Assembly (NCBI RefSeq): GCF_030272615.1
Contig: NC_081409.1
Coordinates: 206,029,546 to 206,093,545, forward strand
Direction of reading: 5' to 3'
Length of the DNA stretch: 64,000 nucleotides
From: Cryptomeria japonica
Lineage: Eukaryota; Streptophyta; Pinopsida; Cupressales; Cupressaceae
The position numbers were made by a program, and so were the translations under genes. Shown one piece after another: positions 12,986-24,412 of this stretch. Numbering within the stretch: the stretch's first letter is position 1; the number at the start of each line of letters is the position of its first letter. The notes under the pieces are model-generated. The model saw nothing but the letters and a program-made list of their open reading frames with translations. It had not been told where the DNA came from and searched no databases.

Positions 12986-14341
12986 TTAATTCGAAGTAGA
13001 TGCACCTAACTCGGTAGGTAAGGTGCTTTCTTCATTTTTTGACTCAATTTCCTTCTTTTTACAGATTTTCTGTAGTTTGATTTTTATCTCTTCAGTATCT
13101 CCTCTGGGTTGATCTCTGCAGTTCTTAGCCAAGTGTCGAGCTTTATGACAATGAAAGCATGCCATTCCAGGATTTCTCCATGATCTTCGGTTGTTCATTC
13201 CAAACCTTATCATGCAGTTGGCACTTATATGTCCATATCATCCACAAAATTCACACCATATCCTTGTATTGTAATCCCATGGTATTGTAGTATACTATCG
13301 GTTAATATCTCTATGAGTTCGGTAGCCTCTAGTAATTGCTCGGTGTGAAGACCTCATATAGTTTTTCTAATTAAACCAGCACTTCTCGGTACTGTGTTCA
13401 TATATATTGCAGTTTTTGCAAAACCCCTTAAATTTTTCCTTCTGAAAATTGCTAGCAGACTTTGTCCTACATTTTTTAGGTGTGTGACCATACTTATTGC
13501 AATTATAACAATAACCATCAGACCTAGTGACATTCGGTTGCTTACCTTTTCTGATTTGGCACATGTTGGCAGTATGTCCTTGTTTTCCATAGTAGTTGCA
13601 AATATGCTTCTTTCTTTTGATGTTCTCCTTGTTTCCAGCTTGCTTTGATGATTTCCCTCACTCGGTGGTGTTGATCCCTTTCTCGGTAGAGTTTTTTTAT
13701 TTGTACCCAAGTCCTGCATCTTTGTTGGGTCTTCTTATATTTAGTTTCTCATCCAACATCCTTGACGCTTCATAACTTTTCTTCAATGTTTGTTTTGATT
13801 TCTACTCTTCTTCAAGTTCATTGGTCAATCTTGATAATTCAGGTTTCAATGCTTGATTCTCATTTTATTTTAGATTTGCTTCATGATGTGCATAACCCAA
13901 TTGATCAAAAAGATTATGTTGAATTCCAGCCATTCTTGTGATTTTATCATTCTTTTCAGACATGAATGCTTCTAGCTGTTGTTTTTCCCTTTCCATGTCT
14001 CTTATGTTATCCTCAGCTGTTCTTAATGCATCAAGATTTTCAGTCATCTGTGTGCTGAAATGCTCATGTTCTCTTTTCATTACTTTTAGCTGTTCAGTCA
14101 GTGCTTTGTTCTTTTCTTTTAGTTCTCCAACCATTTCTTCAGTCTCTTCTGATATACTATTCTCAGATGATGTCTCAATTTGTTCCACCAACTCTTGTGA
14201 GTCTTGTAAATCATCAGACAACCTTCTTCTAACTTTCAGCAATCTTTGCATTTGTCTCTACATGTCTGCAATCACTTGATTAGCATGATCCAATTCTTCT
14301 TGGAGATTCACAATTATGTGTGATTGTTTATAGCCTTCCAT
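12986..14341 (-). pseudogene. Gag-like protein with coiled coil and five CCHC zinc knuckles, unit 1
   Basis: The frame starts at an ATG (14341) 49 bases inside the primer site and runs about 450 codons with several in-frame stops. The first 200 residues are a long heptad-rich coiled coil. A Lys/Asn-rich linker follows, then an array of CCHC-type motifs: CNYYGKQGHTANMC (first position pair altered), CYNCNKYGHTPKKC, CKNCNIYEHSTEKC, CEFCGxYGHISANC and CFHCHKARHLAKNC. Retroviral-type knuckles of this spacing bind element RNA in Gag. The coiled coil would replace the usual capsid-like part, since no copia or gypsy capsid motif is seen. The stops show this copy is inactive. Confidence 0.75.
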
Positions 14342-14389
14342 TGATAAGATCTTTCCCTTTAGGCTGTTAAACCCTTTTCCAAGATTGAA

Positions 14390-14401
14390 GCTCTGATACC
14401 A
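14390..14401 (-). other. Primer binding site, 8-kb element, unit 1
   Basis: The minus strand reads TGGTATCAGAGC, complementary to the 3' end of plant initiator tRNA-Met, two bases inside the 5' LTR. It fixes the direction of transcription as leftward. Confidence 0.9.
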
Positions 14402-14403
14402 AT

Positions 14404-15556
14404 TGTTAGGTCCAACAATGAAAGATAGTGTACTTAGAGGGGAGGGGTGAATTAGTACTTCAAAACTTTTCTTTAAAAACAATCTTACTGATAAACATAA
14501 ATTGTAAACTGCTGATCTCATAATATAAAGCTAACACATAATTATAGAAATAACATTCATAAACATTTCACTCCATAACACAAATATTTTGGTTACGCAG
14601 AAACTCTTTGTTAGAGAGAAAACCTGCGGTGGGGATGACACCCACAACTTCACTACTGCAATAATAAAGGTTGCTCGGTTAGAGCTACATGTTTAGCTAT
14701 TTCTGATAGCTTACCCTGTTAGGAGTATCAAGATCTTTAGATCTATCTTGCTAAAGGATTTTTACAACACTTATACAAAATGCTGCACGTGGTTAAAGGC
14801 TTTACAGTTTATAGACTTTGTTAGAGGCTTTTACCTTGTTAAAGGTTTTTATTACAACTCAAATGATTCAATAAAATTTTTACAAATATCTGCTACTTTA
14901 CATCTGAAATGTTATAGCAGATTCTATGTGCTCAATATGAAATCACCTTGCTCATGGCATACCTCGATAATTGATAAATCAACTCGGTAAACCATTCTAT
15001 TTACTCTGTCCCTTAAACTGTTCTTTGAAGACTTTCTCGGTGACCTCTGAATATCTCTGTCAGTCATAGTAGTCACAACTCAATGTGTCCTCTTATGATT
15101 TTCCTTTTAACTCTTCTATCACACATGTCTCTCATTTTGATTCTCAAATCACTCCATATAAATAGATCTCTGGGATGGTGATCTATTCATTCTTCGATCT
15201 TACAAACAAGATTCATGGAATGAATAAACAAATAAATTATTTCATTGCATAAACTTCCTCAAAATCATACAAAATTTTGTAGTGCAATTTCCTATGTGAT
15301 AACAGTTCCCTGTTCCTTGATTCTTGTAACACATTTCCACATCAGTTCAGATTACTCGGTATACCTTCTTTGCTGCTCTGTAGACATAGAACTTTACTCA
15401 GTAGACAACTTGGTGTATAATTAACTCTATGACTCCTTTCTTCTGTAACCGACTGCTTTAGTGCTTACCGACTGAATATTTCAGTAGTATTAACCGACTA
15501 GAGTATATAGGATGACTTTGGACATAAAACTAATGACAACTTAGTAAATAATAACA
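14404..15556 (-). repeat. 5' LTR of 8-kb element, unit 1
   Basis: 1153 bases, homologous to 7590-8777 but missing about 40 bases near 15334-15345 that the other three LTR copies keep. Terminal words are the same, and AGATA follows directly. Confidence 0.9.
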
Positions 15557-15630
15557 AGATAGCTCAAAATGATCACACAATAGTATATTCCTTTTTTTTT
15601 TTCAAAATTTTACCTTTTTAAACCTATAGG

Positions 15631-16656
15631 AGAGTATATCAACACAACTTATCCCTTCAACTAGACAAATATTTTGATAATAATAACAACATAATCTACA
15701 AAACCATGCAAGCTACTATCTCGTCTCCAATATATAAATAAATGCCATCTAAGAAACCATAAATGATTTCTAACACAACAAACTCAAACCATAAGACAAG
15801 TAGTCAAAATATAAAGGAGACCTCATGACATGTGTCAAAAAGTTAAAACATTTTTTCTTATGAACTTGGTCATTGAACTTCACTAAAAATAAAATTATGC
15901 TAGTAGATGATAAATAATAACTCTCCAAGTTCAAAAAAGATAACCAACTTTTTATTCCTATTATAATGTCATAGATTCTTCTTAGATATCTTACAAAATT
16001 ATAAATTATCATGGATTTCCTTCTATCTCATGCCATGTCCAATGATGTATTGAAGTACAAGTCCTCCCATCTTATGCCTCTTATATCCATATTCTAGGTC
16101 ATCTAGACAATTATATTTAATTATAAATATCTCCAACCTCACGTGGATGTCAAAGTTGGTCCTTCATGTCCTTGAAGATGTACATATAAGTAAATAAGTA
16201 TTAAATAAATAATGTATAATAGTCTAGAGAAGGACACAAGGTGAACATCACTTAATCTTAACATTAGATCCATGTGCCCCTCTCTAAGAGTAACCTTTTT
16301 TTCTAATAGAACATGACTCTTAATGTTGATTATTGACTCAAATAATCATGGGCTCCAATTTAACCCTCAAGAACTCTATGTAGGAGTTCTAATTATAATT
16401 AAAATATTTTTACAGATGGCTAGTTTTGGCTGGTAAAAGATTCTCTTCCTAATCACTTTGTTTTCCCCATTATTGCTCTCTTATAACGATCATAATACAA
16501 CTTACAAGTTGCATATTGTATAAAAGGACTCTCATGAATTAGACTCCTAGTATGGTACCCATTCCAAATGGGTCCAAAATTACAACACATTATACTAATT
16601 AAATAATGATATTATTATGATTGTAAGGTGTATGTGACAACTAGTCCTAATAGATA
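15631..16656. repeat. 1.0-kb segment A, second copy, unit 1
   Basis: Direct repeat of 6566-7589, again ending in AGATA. The bases that follow each copy (AGCTCAAAATGATCACAC and a T-run) are also duplicated, at 15562 and 16657. The whole duplicated block is therefore about 1.1 kb and was tandem before the LTR element landed between the copies. Confidence 0.85.
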
Positions 16657-16751
16657 GCTCAAAATGATCACACAATAGTATATTCCTTTTTTTTTTTTTC
16701 AAAATTTTAACTTTTTAAACCTATAGGAACTAATTTTTAAAAATTTGAAGT

Positions 16752-16754
<3 letters not shown>

Positions 16755-16813
<59 letters not shown>
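16755..16813. repeat. TC/TA compound microsatellite, unit 1
   Basis: About 16 TC repeats followed by about 13 TA repeats. The equivalent tract is about 47 TC in unit 2 and 34 TC in unit 3. Confidence 0.95.
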
Positions 16814-17674
16814 TTAGCACCACCCAAAAATAATTTCTAGTTTGTTTTTCTTCAATTTTTGTTTGTTGTAGTTTTATCTTAGCTTTGTTGCCATTGGTTC
16901 GACTTAATGAATCTAGTTGGCCAAAATCTGGAAGAGGTGCCTACTGATGATCTCATGAATCTTTTCTTAGGAATCATTGTGTTTTCAACTCATAGGGCCA
17001 ATGTAAAGGCCTCCCCACAACCTAGTCAACATCCTCTAAGTCAAAGTTGAAATGTCTTGGAGGATGCATGTGCAAATTTTAGATGCATAGTTAGAGAAAG
17101 GAACTATTTGATAGTCTAGCTTAAACATCAAACACTAAGGTTTGACTTAGTGTATGTTGTCTTATGTTGGCCCATTAAAAAAATCTTGTTCTTGTTTTCT
17201 ATATCCATTTTTGTTGCCTATATTTTTCTAAACAATCATATCTATTAGACTCAACTTCCATGTTTAGTTTGGTGGCGTAAGAATTTTAGAAGTGGTAGCC
17301 TCTTCACAAGGTGAGGTGACTTCCTACTTCACCTTCTGCATGTTTTTAATTCTGTTTTACAAGCTCGTGCATTTTTAATAAAAGAAATAATTCAAATTCA
17401 TGAGTATAATTGAATAACTTTTTTTTTAATTCTTATTTATATAATAATATTTAATAATCTTATGATATTGATTATCTATAATAAAATGGTTTAATATATT
17501 AATTATTAATTATATTTAAATGGTAAAAAACAAAAGATTATACATAATATAAGAAGAATATTAAAAAATATTTTAGAATAATAGAAATGTTTTTAAAAAT
17601 TAATATTTTAAAATAAACAAATATTATTTATTATGTATAATTAAATAGATTTAATATATTAATTATTATTTACA
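16814..17674 (+). other. Conserved flank with a broken 70-codon frame, unit 1
   Basis: A plus-strand frame begins at 16907 (MNLVGQNLEEVPTDDLMNLF) but is stopped at 17048. It is open for 70 codons at 43465-43677 in unit 2 and stopped after 26 codons at 62809 in unit 3. No family is recognised. The remainder (17380-17674) is AT-rich non-coding DNA. Confidence 0.4.
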
Positions 17675-18436
17675 TTTTTTTGGATTAGATATCATAAAAA
17701 CATTATATATCATCAGGAATGTTTGAGTTTAGCAGTATCAAGGCACCCAAGGAAGGTGCATACACAAAAAATATACAGTTGACGAGCACCTCCACTTGTG
17801 GGAAGATGATTACATTAGATACATCTTAATTATAACGAAAAAAAAGCAAAATAGACAGTTCTAGAGGACTAGGAAAATGAGATTTCAGATTCTGGTGCAA
17901 AGTTGGCTCCCAATGGAGGGATCCATGCCACCCAACCTAGGTTTCCATCTTGCCATACTTCCACTCGGCCATCAAGTATGTCCTATTTGTAGGGGTGTGA
18001 GGTGTGCTCATGGAATAGGTCAGCTTCCGCCCGAGAGATCTCCATGTGTAGGTGTCTATGGTCCATTTGTCTCATGAAGGCCATGAGTGCTTGTTCAAAT
18101 GCGGCCTTTCCCAGTTCATCTCTCTCCCATGTGAAGCCGTGAGACAACTCTCAGATGTATACAATGGTGGCACCTTCCTTTATCCATCTATCAAACTTGT
18201 CTAAATCCAGCTTTATTACCACAGTGACCTGCATCGAAACAGTATAAAAAATGAGTCTCCTAAGAGACTCAGTGAGGTGCCTGGTGCTGTTATTGAAGAC
18301 ATCATCATTACGGTACTTCCAAATGAGCCAAAGAACTTCTAAAGAAAAACAAGACCAGAAGATATTTGCAGTTTTCCTACAGCCCTTAATGTAGCCTAAA
18401 ACAACATTTGTGCTTTCAACAAAATTAGATTCCAGA
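17675..18436 (-). mobile_element. LINE retrotransposon, 3' part, unit 1
   Basis: C-terminal end of a LINE ORF2 on the minus strand, stop at 17869-17871, with a short 3' tail reaching a 7-base A run (T on the plus strand, 17675-17681) that may be the remnant poly(A). Upstream coding continues across the insertion at 18437-24412: the reading resumes at 24418 and onward. Frames are broken. Confidence 0.7.
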
Positions 18437-20385
18437 TGTTAACCCTACTTTTTGAGGAGTGAAAATTGTTGGAATTCTTGTGTTAAATAATTTGAGTCGA
18501 TAACGATATTCAACGAAAAATGAATATATGCAAAGCACCTATATTCACCAAGTTCGGAAAGTGAGTTGATTGTTATCGCCAAGTTGGTAAATAACATAAG
18601 TAACCGATATGTTTTCACGCAAAGTTTTGACAACTTCTTCATCGGTAAGTTGGTGGAGTCCATATATAAAAAAAAGAAAAAACTAATTCACTTTATTTCA
18701 ATATCCCATGGCAACTTGTGGATGGAGATTAAACCACCGATAGATAAAGATCCAATTATCATTAATGAAGTGTTGATGGCCATATTATCGCTAAGTTGAA
18801 AGCATCAAATTACTGATACATTCCATTTCTACGCACAACGTGGAAAATCTTAAAGTCATGTAATTGTTTCATACACCAGTGAGTTGGCCAACCTTAACAA
18901 GATGCCGATACACTTCAATTCCTCCATTCTCATTGGGATATGAGAGTGTTTTAAAATACAACGCCTTTTCCTTAAACTTCCATATGGCAAGTTGAAAGCA
19001 CCACGTGGCCCATAATCAACGCAAAGTTAGTTCTGATAACTAACTCTTAAAATGGGTGAAGCTTCCAGATATCTTTAGTTCACGTTGAAATAGAGATATC
19101 AAGAGTATCGCATTGTTGTTTGAAAGAATGAAAGCATCGAATATACAGATTGCAGCATGTGCACAAAATAGATTTGTTGAATATGCTCTGAGTATGCTCC
19201 AAGAAGGTTTCAAGAAAAGCAACTAGCCATCGCAAAACTTTTTCCTACCATCCCAGCCAACCATTACTTCTCTGCTCGAAGCATCAACGAACCTCCATCA
19301 AAGTATAACGAAAGAGCATTTTTAATAAGATGATGTGAGTGGAAATGCTCAAAGAGACATGCATGCGAAGGGCATCAAACCAAAAAGAGTCCTTATCACA
19401 TGCGTCTCATTATCTGTTGACATACAGCTGGGAAGCTACCATATCGAATAAGGGTTCTCTTCTACATTGAGCAACTAGCAATGAGAAAATCATGGGTGTC
19501 TGGGTTGAATTGGTATGACTCAATCTGCTACCTACCTGGCTGAGACATTTGAGCTTGGGTCCTTAATGACATTTGAGAAGTGCCAAACATGATGCAATCC
19601 ATGGTTGCAAACATGATGCACAGAAAATGCTTGATAAATGTTTTCCAAAAGTCTAAGCATGAGTTTAAGAAGTGAGTCCAGATCTAAGCTTAGTTGAAAA
19701 GATACAATTCCTTATTCAGCGCTAGTGGCATAGATAGAGGTTTTGATAGAAACAGTTTACGGTAGTAGTGGACCCGGATGTAGAGTCTAGTAGAACCATC
19801 AGTAGCAAAGGCAAAGACACTTTCTCAAATAAATGTGGTCAAAACACAGAATGAATTAGTTGAAGAAGTCTTAAGAAAATTTCAAGTCTGTAAATGTACA
19901 TCCAAACATAAAGAATGGGTATGCATGATTACTTTCTGCACTGGCAGAGTAATTTGTTATAAAAGAGTTTTAAAGACTTCCTTGTGATTAAAGAAGAACT
20001 TGTGTAAGTTTCAATTCAAATCGATATCATTCATGCATTGAAGAATACTAGGTCGGTTTACTTCAAAACCCATGCTCGCCTATCTCAAAGAGATTTAAAT
20101 ATGTTATGAGTATTCTTTTCAAATACAGATTGAAGGAGTTGTGTCAGATACCATGAAATATGGAGAATGAGAGATATGATTTATCTAATAAATTATCTCA
20201 AAGAAATGTAATGCAATGATTCTAGCAGTAGCATGGTATTGTTTTAAATGATCTTTCAAGTTTTCAAACCTATGGGATAAGAGGGAGTCAAGAGATATTT
20301 TTAAACATTGTTTAATTTGCTGCAATTGGTAATAACAAGACACTTTAAGAACTTCTTAGTATAAGAATCTGCAAAACACATCAAC
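18437..20385 (+). other. 5' non-coding part of the 5976-base element
   Basis: No coding sequence was found in almost 2 kb. The words CCAAGTTGG, GGTAAGTTGG, GCTAAGTTGA and GGCAAGTTGA recur between about 18545 and 18990, often after ATCG or ATGG, and suggest a degenerate repeat array. Confidence 0.5.
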
Positions 20386-23300
20386 ATGAAATACAAGGCT
20401 CAAGAGTATGAGTATGCCCCGATGATCACCACCATGATTCCGGAGGTTCATGATACCAAGATTGGGCACATTAATTTACAGGAGATCAAAAAGTTCTTCA
20501 TGGAAGGTGACAGATCAAAGTTGTCTTGTAGAGTGGCAGAAAGTGGTTTGATTGAAGCAGCATGTTTTCCCATAGCAATTCAATGTACAGTTTTGATGAT
20601 AGAATGCTCAAAAAGATATAATCCAGATGCAAGAGAGATAAGAGCTGCAGATGGATCCTTAATGGCCAAACTTGACAGAATTTCAATAGCTATTATTCTT
20701 CATTTGCCATATAAGGAAAAGTTCACTCACATTGATAAGCAAAAAGCTTACAAATACTTCAGCGATAATAGAAGCAAATGCCTCAACAATCTGGCTAAAG
20801 AATGGATGGTTGCGCTACGAGGAGGATAGTCTCAGCTTCCAAAAACACTCCATCGTTCTCTTTTCATCAAAGAGATTTGTTACTTGATTTTGTTACTCCA
20901 TAGAGTGACAGGAAGTCCTGACTCCACTGAGTTTGAAATGTGGATGTATCTCTTCATAACAGTCATCTCTACCGGTAAGCAATTCATTGACTGGGGCCAT
21001 CTCGTCAGTAACTGCATACATGACCAGTTAGTGCACTTCAAAATGAGTCAACACTTCCATATGATCTCTTACTTGATATATGCTATTGTTAATTTGAGGT
21101 CATGGCCAGGGTTAAGTACTAATGGTGTCCTAAATCAAGAAACTCAAGTTTACCATTATTACAAGCAATTGCAACTTGAGGAAAGCTTTGTGTATTTCAG
21201 GCGAGTGAATGATGCTTTCATAATGTGGGCAGTAAGGTTATTACAAGGAGACATTACCACCAGAATATCAAAGGAAGCCGCTAAATTGATAAAGAAATAT
21301 GGAAGTTTCTTCATCCAGTTTCTGAGATTTACCTATTTTTGAGTAGGAGGATTTGAAGGTTATCCATACAAGCTACCCAGATATGTTGATGATAAGCTCA
21401 TTTTAGTTGAGCTTTGTCAGCAATTAGTTTCAGTTCAAAAGAAATGTAGAGATAGAAAGAATAAAGGGGTAGCCTTTCCCATTTGTCTTGGGCACTATAG
21501 ATGTGAGTCAAGTTCAAGAGCAGATGAGACAGAAAAAGCTTTATCCAAGGTCAACTTGTATCCATACCAGATGAGGTTCCCTTTTGATAGCAGGGATTAT
21601 GTCAAGAACAACTTAAAGTTAGGTCCTAGCTATTTTCATTTTCCTAATCTCGAAGACTTTTGGGAGGATTGCGAAGATGAGTTTGAGGTTAGAAAAAGAG
21701 ATTGGACAAGGTTAACTTTGAAACAAATGAAAGATTTCAAGATGGATCTGATTTGATTGATCCTATCTATTTTGAGCAAGTCCAGTCCCAGCCACTTCCC
21801 AGTTTGAATTGGGCAGATCCGGAAATGAGAGATGTCAGAGAAAGAACAAGTTTTGTAATCAAGAATTCTGAAGCCTGGATTAAGAAGAAGATTACTCAGA
21901 TGACTGCTACCAAACCAACAAAGGAAACTCCAAGAAGGAAAGGAAGTCAGCTTGAGAGCTCTACGTCACTGCATTCTTCCCATACTCCAGCTAGGGATAC
22001 TCCTTCTTACCAGAATACTCAAGGAAATGATGGAGATGAAGACCCTCCAAGGAGGAACAATCTTTAGAACACATGTGGTGATGAACCTCGACAAAAGAGA
22101 AAGAAATCTAGAGCAAAAAGAATAGAAGAAGATTCTATTGCGAATCAAGAAAAGGATCAAGTTCCAGTGGAAATTCTGGATGACACAAGATTTGATGATG
22201 GAATGCATTCCATATCTCCCTTAGTTCCTATTGAATCCCTACAACAAGAAGCACAACAAAATACTTTAGTCATGGATTCATCATTTCCAAGCAATCCAAG
22301 CAATCAATTTGAAGAAATCAGAGAGGTGACAACAACAATGGTAGCAAGACAAGAAATCATCCAAGAGTCTACAAAAAATTCTTCCTTCCCATGGTTAGAA
22401 CAAAGTCTATTGAAGAAGAGGAAGGTAGAAAAGCTAGTGGTACCTGAATTTAGTAGCATATCTGATCTCTTTGGAAAAGCTAAAAAATTGAAGAAACTCA
22501 AAGTATCCTCAAGAATAAAGACTGATCCAAATTCAAGGAATATGTGCTTAGAGATTGCTCAACCCATATCTGAGAAAGATACAAATGAGGCCACCTCTGC
22601 GGACTTTGTTGTGACAAAGATTGATATGGGACCTTCTTCTCATAGTCTGATATTCAGAACTTTAATGTGATGGTAGCCAGAATGGTGGAGAGAAGTGAAA
22701 AGGATAAGCAATCCAAGGATCAATTGAAACAACAAGTGCACACTTTGTCTTCTTACTTGAGATCCGTAGTTGATACCTCCACTATGCCACTAAGTGTAGA
22801 TTGCCAACCAATTATATTTACACCAGAAGGAGTAATTGAAAGGAATGTTATGGATAATCTTCAAAAATACCAAGCCTATGGAAAGGTAATTGAAGGCTGG
22901 GTAGAAAAGGTCAAAACTCTTGCATGTGATTTCCTAGTCCAAGCAAAATCTATCCATGATGAGGCCTTAATAAAGAAGGATACTATTGAGAAAGACTTGA
23001 AGAATGTCAAGAAAGAGGAAACAACTTGGAAGGAAATTGTGAATGATTTCAAACAAATGATAGAAATTGGAATGGACACCCTTGCAACTGAGAAAATCCT
23101 ACCTAATAATGAAAAAGATTATCTAGAAATATGGATAGAAAGCATTAACTAGAAACTAGTGATCATAGATCAAGTTTCATCAGAGTTAGAAAAGCTCATG
23201 CTTTCATGTGATCAAGTATGTGTCAAACTCCAAGGACAACTCACTGCTCTTCTCCCAAATGTGACATTGATGGAAGACTTGCAGGTGTTACAGAATAGCT

Positions 23301-23617
23301 TCCAGAACATGGTAGATCAGTAGTTTTTTAATAGGACAAACTTCAATGAAAATACCATGGAAAAATTGATTGATATTTACTCTTCCTTGAGAATCTCTAT
23401 GTCTCAGATACTTAGCATGGTGACAGAACTAAGTGGCATTCATAGAAACTTGAAGACATGGAAAATGAGGATAGCCAACATCCTAATTCCCAAAGGAAAA
23501 TCTGTCACTTCAGCCATCAGACTTTTCAGAATCTTCAGAGACAAAGGACCTAGACAACATAATGTGCATACAGAAGCGATAGCCTCATCGGCAGCACAAG
23601 GAGTTAACTTAGAATAA
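20386..23617 (+). pseudogene. Unknown long ORF of the 5976-base element
   Basis: One coding region of about 1070 codons, read in three frames, with shifts near 21700 and 22660 and stops at 20827, 21340, 23150 and 23321. The N-terminal 450 residues are globular, with a hydrophobic segment near 20990-21110 (ending ISYLIYAIVNLRSW). A basic region with RQKRKKSRAK and KKRK follows (near 22090 and 22412). The last 300 residues are mostly coiled coil. No gag, protease, polymerase or integrase motif is seen. The layout closely parallels ORF B of the 8-kb element on the other strand, though direct sequence similarity is not obvious by eye. Possibly an accessory ORF of a non-autonomous family; inactive here. 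Confidence 0.6.
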
Positions 23618-24412
23618 GTGCAGAGTTGCATTTTGTATAGTCTTCATTTTTGTTGTGTTACTCGCATCATGTTTTTGTCTTTCTTTGTAAATAACTCTCA
23701 TGATTGAGTTTCCTTTTCTCTCATCTCTATTTTTGTATTGTAATAAAGGATAATCTTGGCTCTTTTCATATGAGGTAGTTATCCTAAGTTCTCATTTTGG
23801 GTAGTTATTCTAAGTAGTTATTTCTCCCAAAGTTGAGGAAGTTATTTCAAGTAGTTGAGGAAGTTATAAAGTAGTTATAAAGGTGGTTAGGGTAGTTACC
23901 TCAGGTGGTTACCACTTCACCTGTATATACCTCATTATTATTCAATGTGAGGGGAATTCCACTTTTTCACAAGCTTTTTATGAGAGACTTGGATAGTATT
24001 ATTCAAGCAATTAAGCAATAGAGATCAATTTGGATGTGTGTTCAACTTATTCTCATGGGTTATTATCAATGTTCTTATGTTTAATTGATGATTACCTAAT
24101 GCTTTCTCTTTAACATTGAATGTGGAGAAGATTATTTCAAGTTGTGGTATCTCTAACTTGATTATATGGAATTTATTTTAATCTAGATTCATACCTTGTA
24201 TGGTATTCAATCTTTCTTTATTGTTCGTTCTTTAAATTTTTTGAAAAATCCAAATACCCCCATTATACGAGGGAGCTGTCCCTCTCAAACGCAGAGAAGA
24301 ATTAACATTTCTTTGTGATTCTTCAACTGTTGTGAGTGCTTTGTTGCTAATTACAGGGCCAAACAGAGTTTTTCAAGAAAGTTTCTTAAAGCAACAAATC
24401 CGTTTACCAACA
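23618..24412 (+). other. 3' non-coding, LTR-like part of the 5976-base element
   Basis: It contains about ten GTAGTTAT/GTGGTTA words (23775-23915) and then GTATATACC (about 23923), which could be a TATA element. The arrangement resembles a U3 promoter region. It ends in TACCAACA. Confidence 0.45.

Larger units (their letters stand above)
7590..15556 (-). mobile_element. Non-autonomous LTR retrotransposon with gag-like and unknown ORFs, unit 1
   Basis: A full-length 7967-base element bounded by TG...CA ends and flanked by the 5-base duplication AGATA (7585-7589 and 15557-15561). It is transcribed leftwards. The 5' LTR is at 14404-15556 and the 3' LTR at 7590-8777. The primer site matches initiator tRNA-Met (14390-14401, minus strand) and a purine tract abuts the 3' LTR (8778-8792). 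Two coding blocks are present: a coiled-coil, zinc-knuckle gag-like protein and a long unknown ORF. No protease, reverse transcriptase, RNase H or integrase motif was found, so it must have moved using proteins from another element. The same insertion is in unit 2 but not unit 3. Confidence 0.9.
18437..24412 (+). mobile_element. 5976-base retroelement-like insertion, unit 1 only
   Basis: Comparison with unit 2 at 44990-45000 gives the empty site exactly. The element starts TGTTAACC, ends TACCAACA, and is flanked by CCAGA on the left and CTAGA on the right, a 5-base duplication with one mismatch. The TG...CA ends and the 5-base duplication suit an LTR element. However, I could not find a matching LTR pair or a tRNA primer site, so the ends may be chimeric or heavily changed. 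It encodes a decayed unknown protein (20386-23617), with non-coding DNA on both sides. It lies inside the zinc-finger region of the LINE. Confidence 0.8.

Noticed and set aside
13354-13719. 121-codon frame overlapping the zinc-knuckle region
   Set aside because: It is in a different frame from the knuckles and is a shadow of the gag-like reading frame.
18437-24412. Calling the 5976-base insertion a typical LTR retrotransposon with two LTRs
   Set aside because: Ends and target duplication fit, but no LTR pair or primer site could be found by eye, so a neutral description is used.
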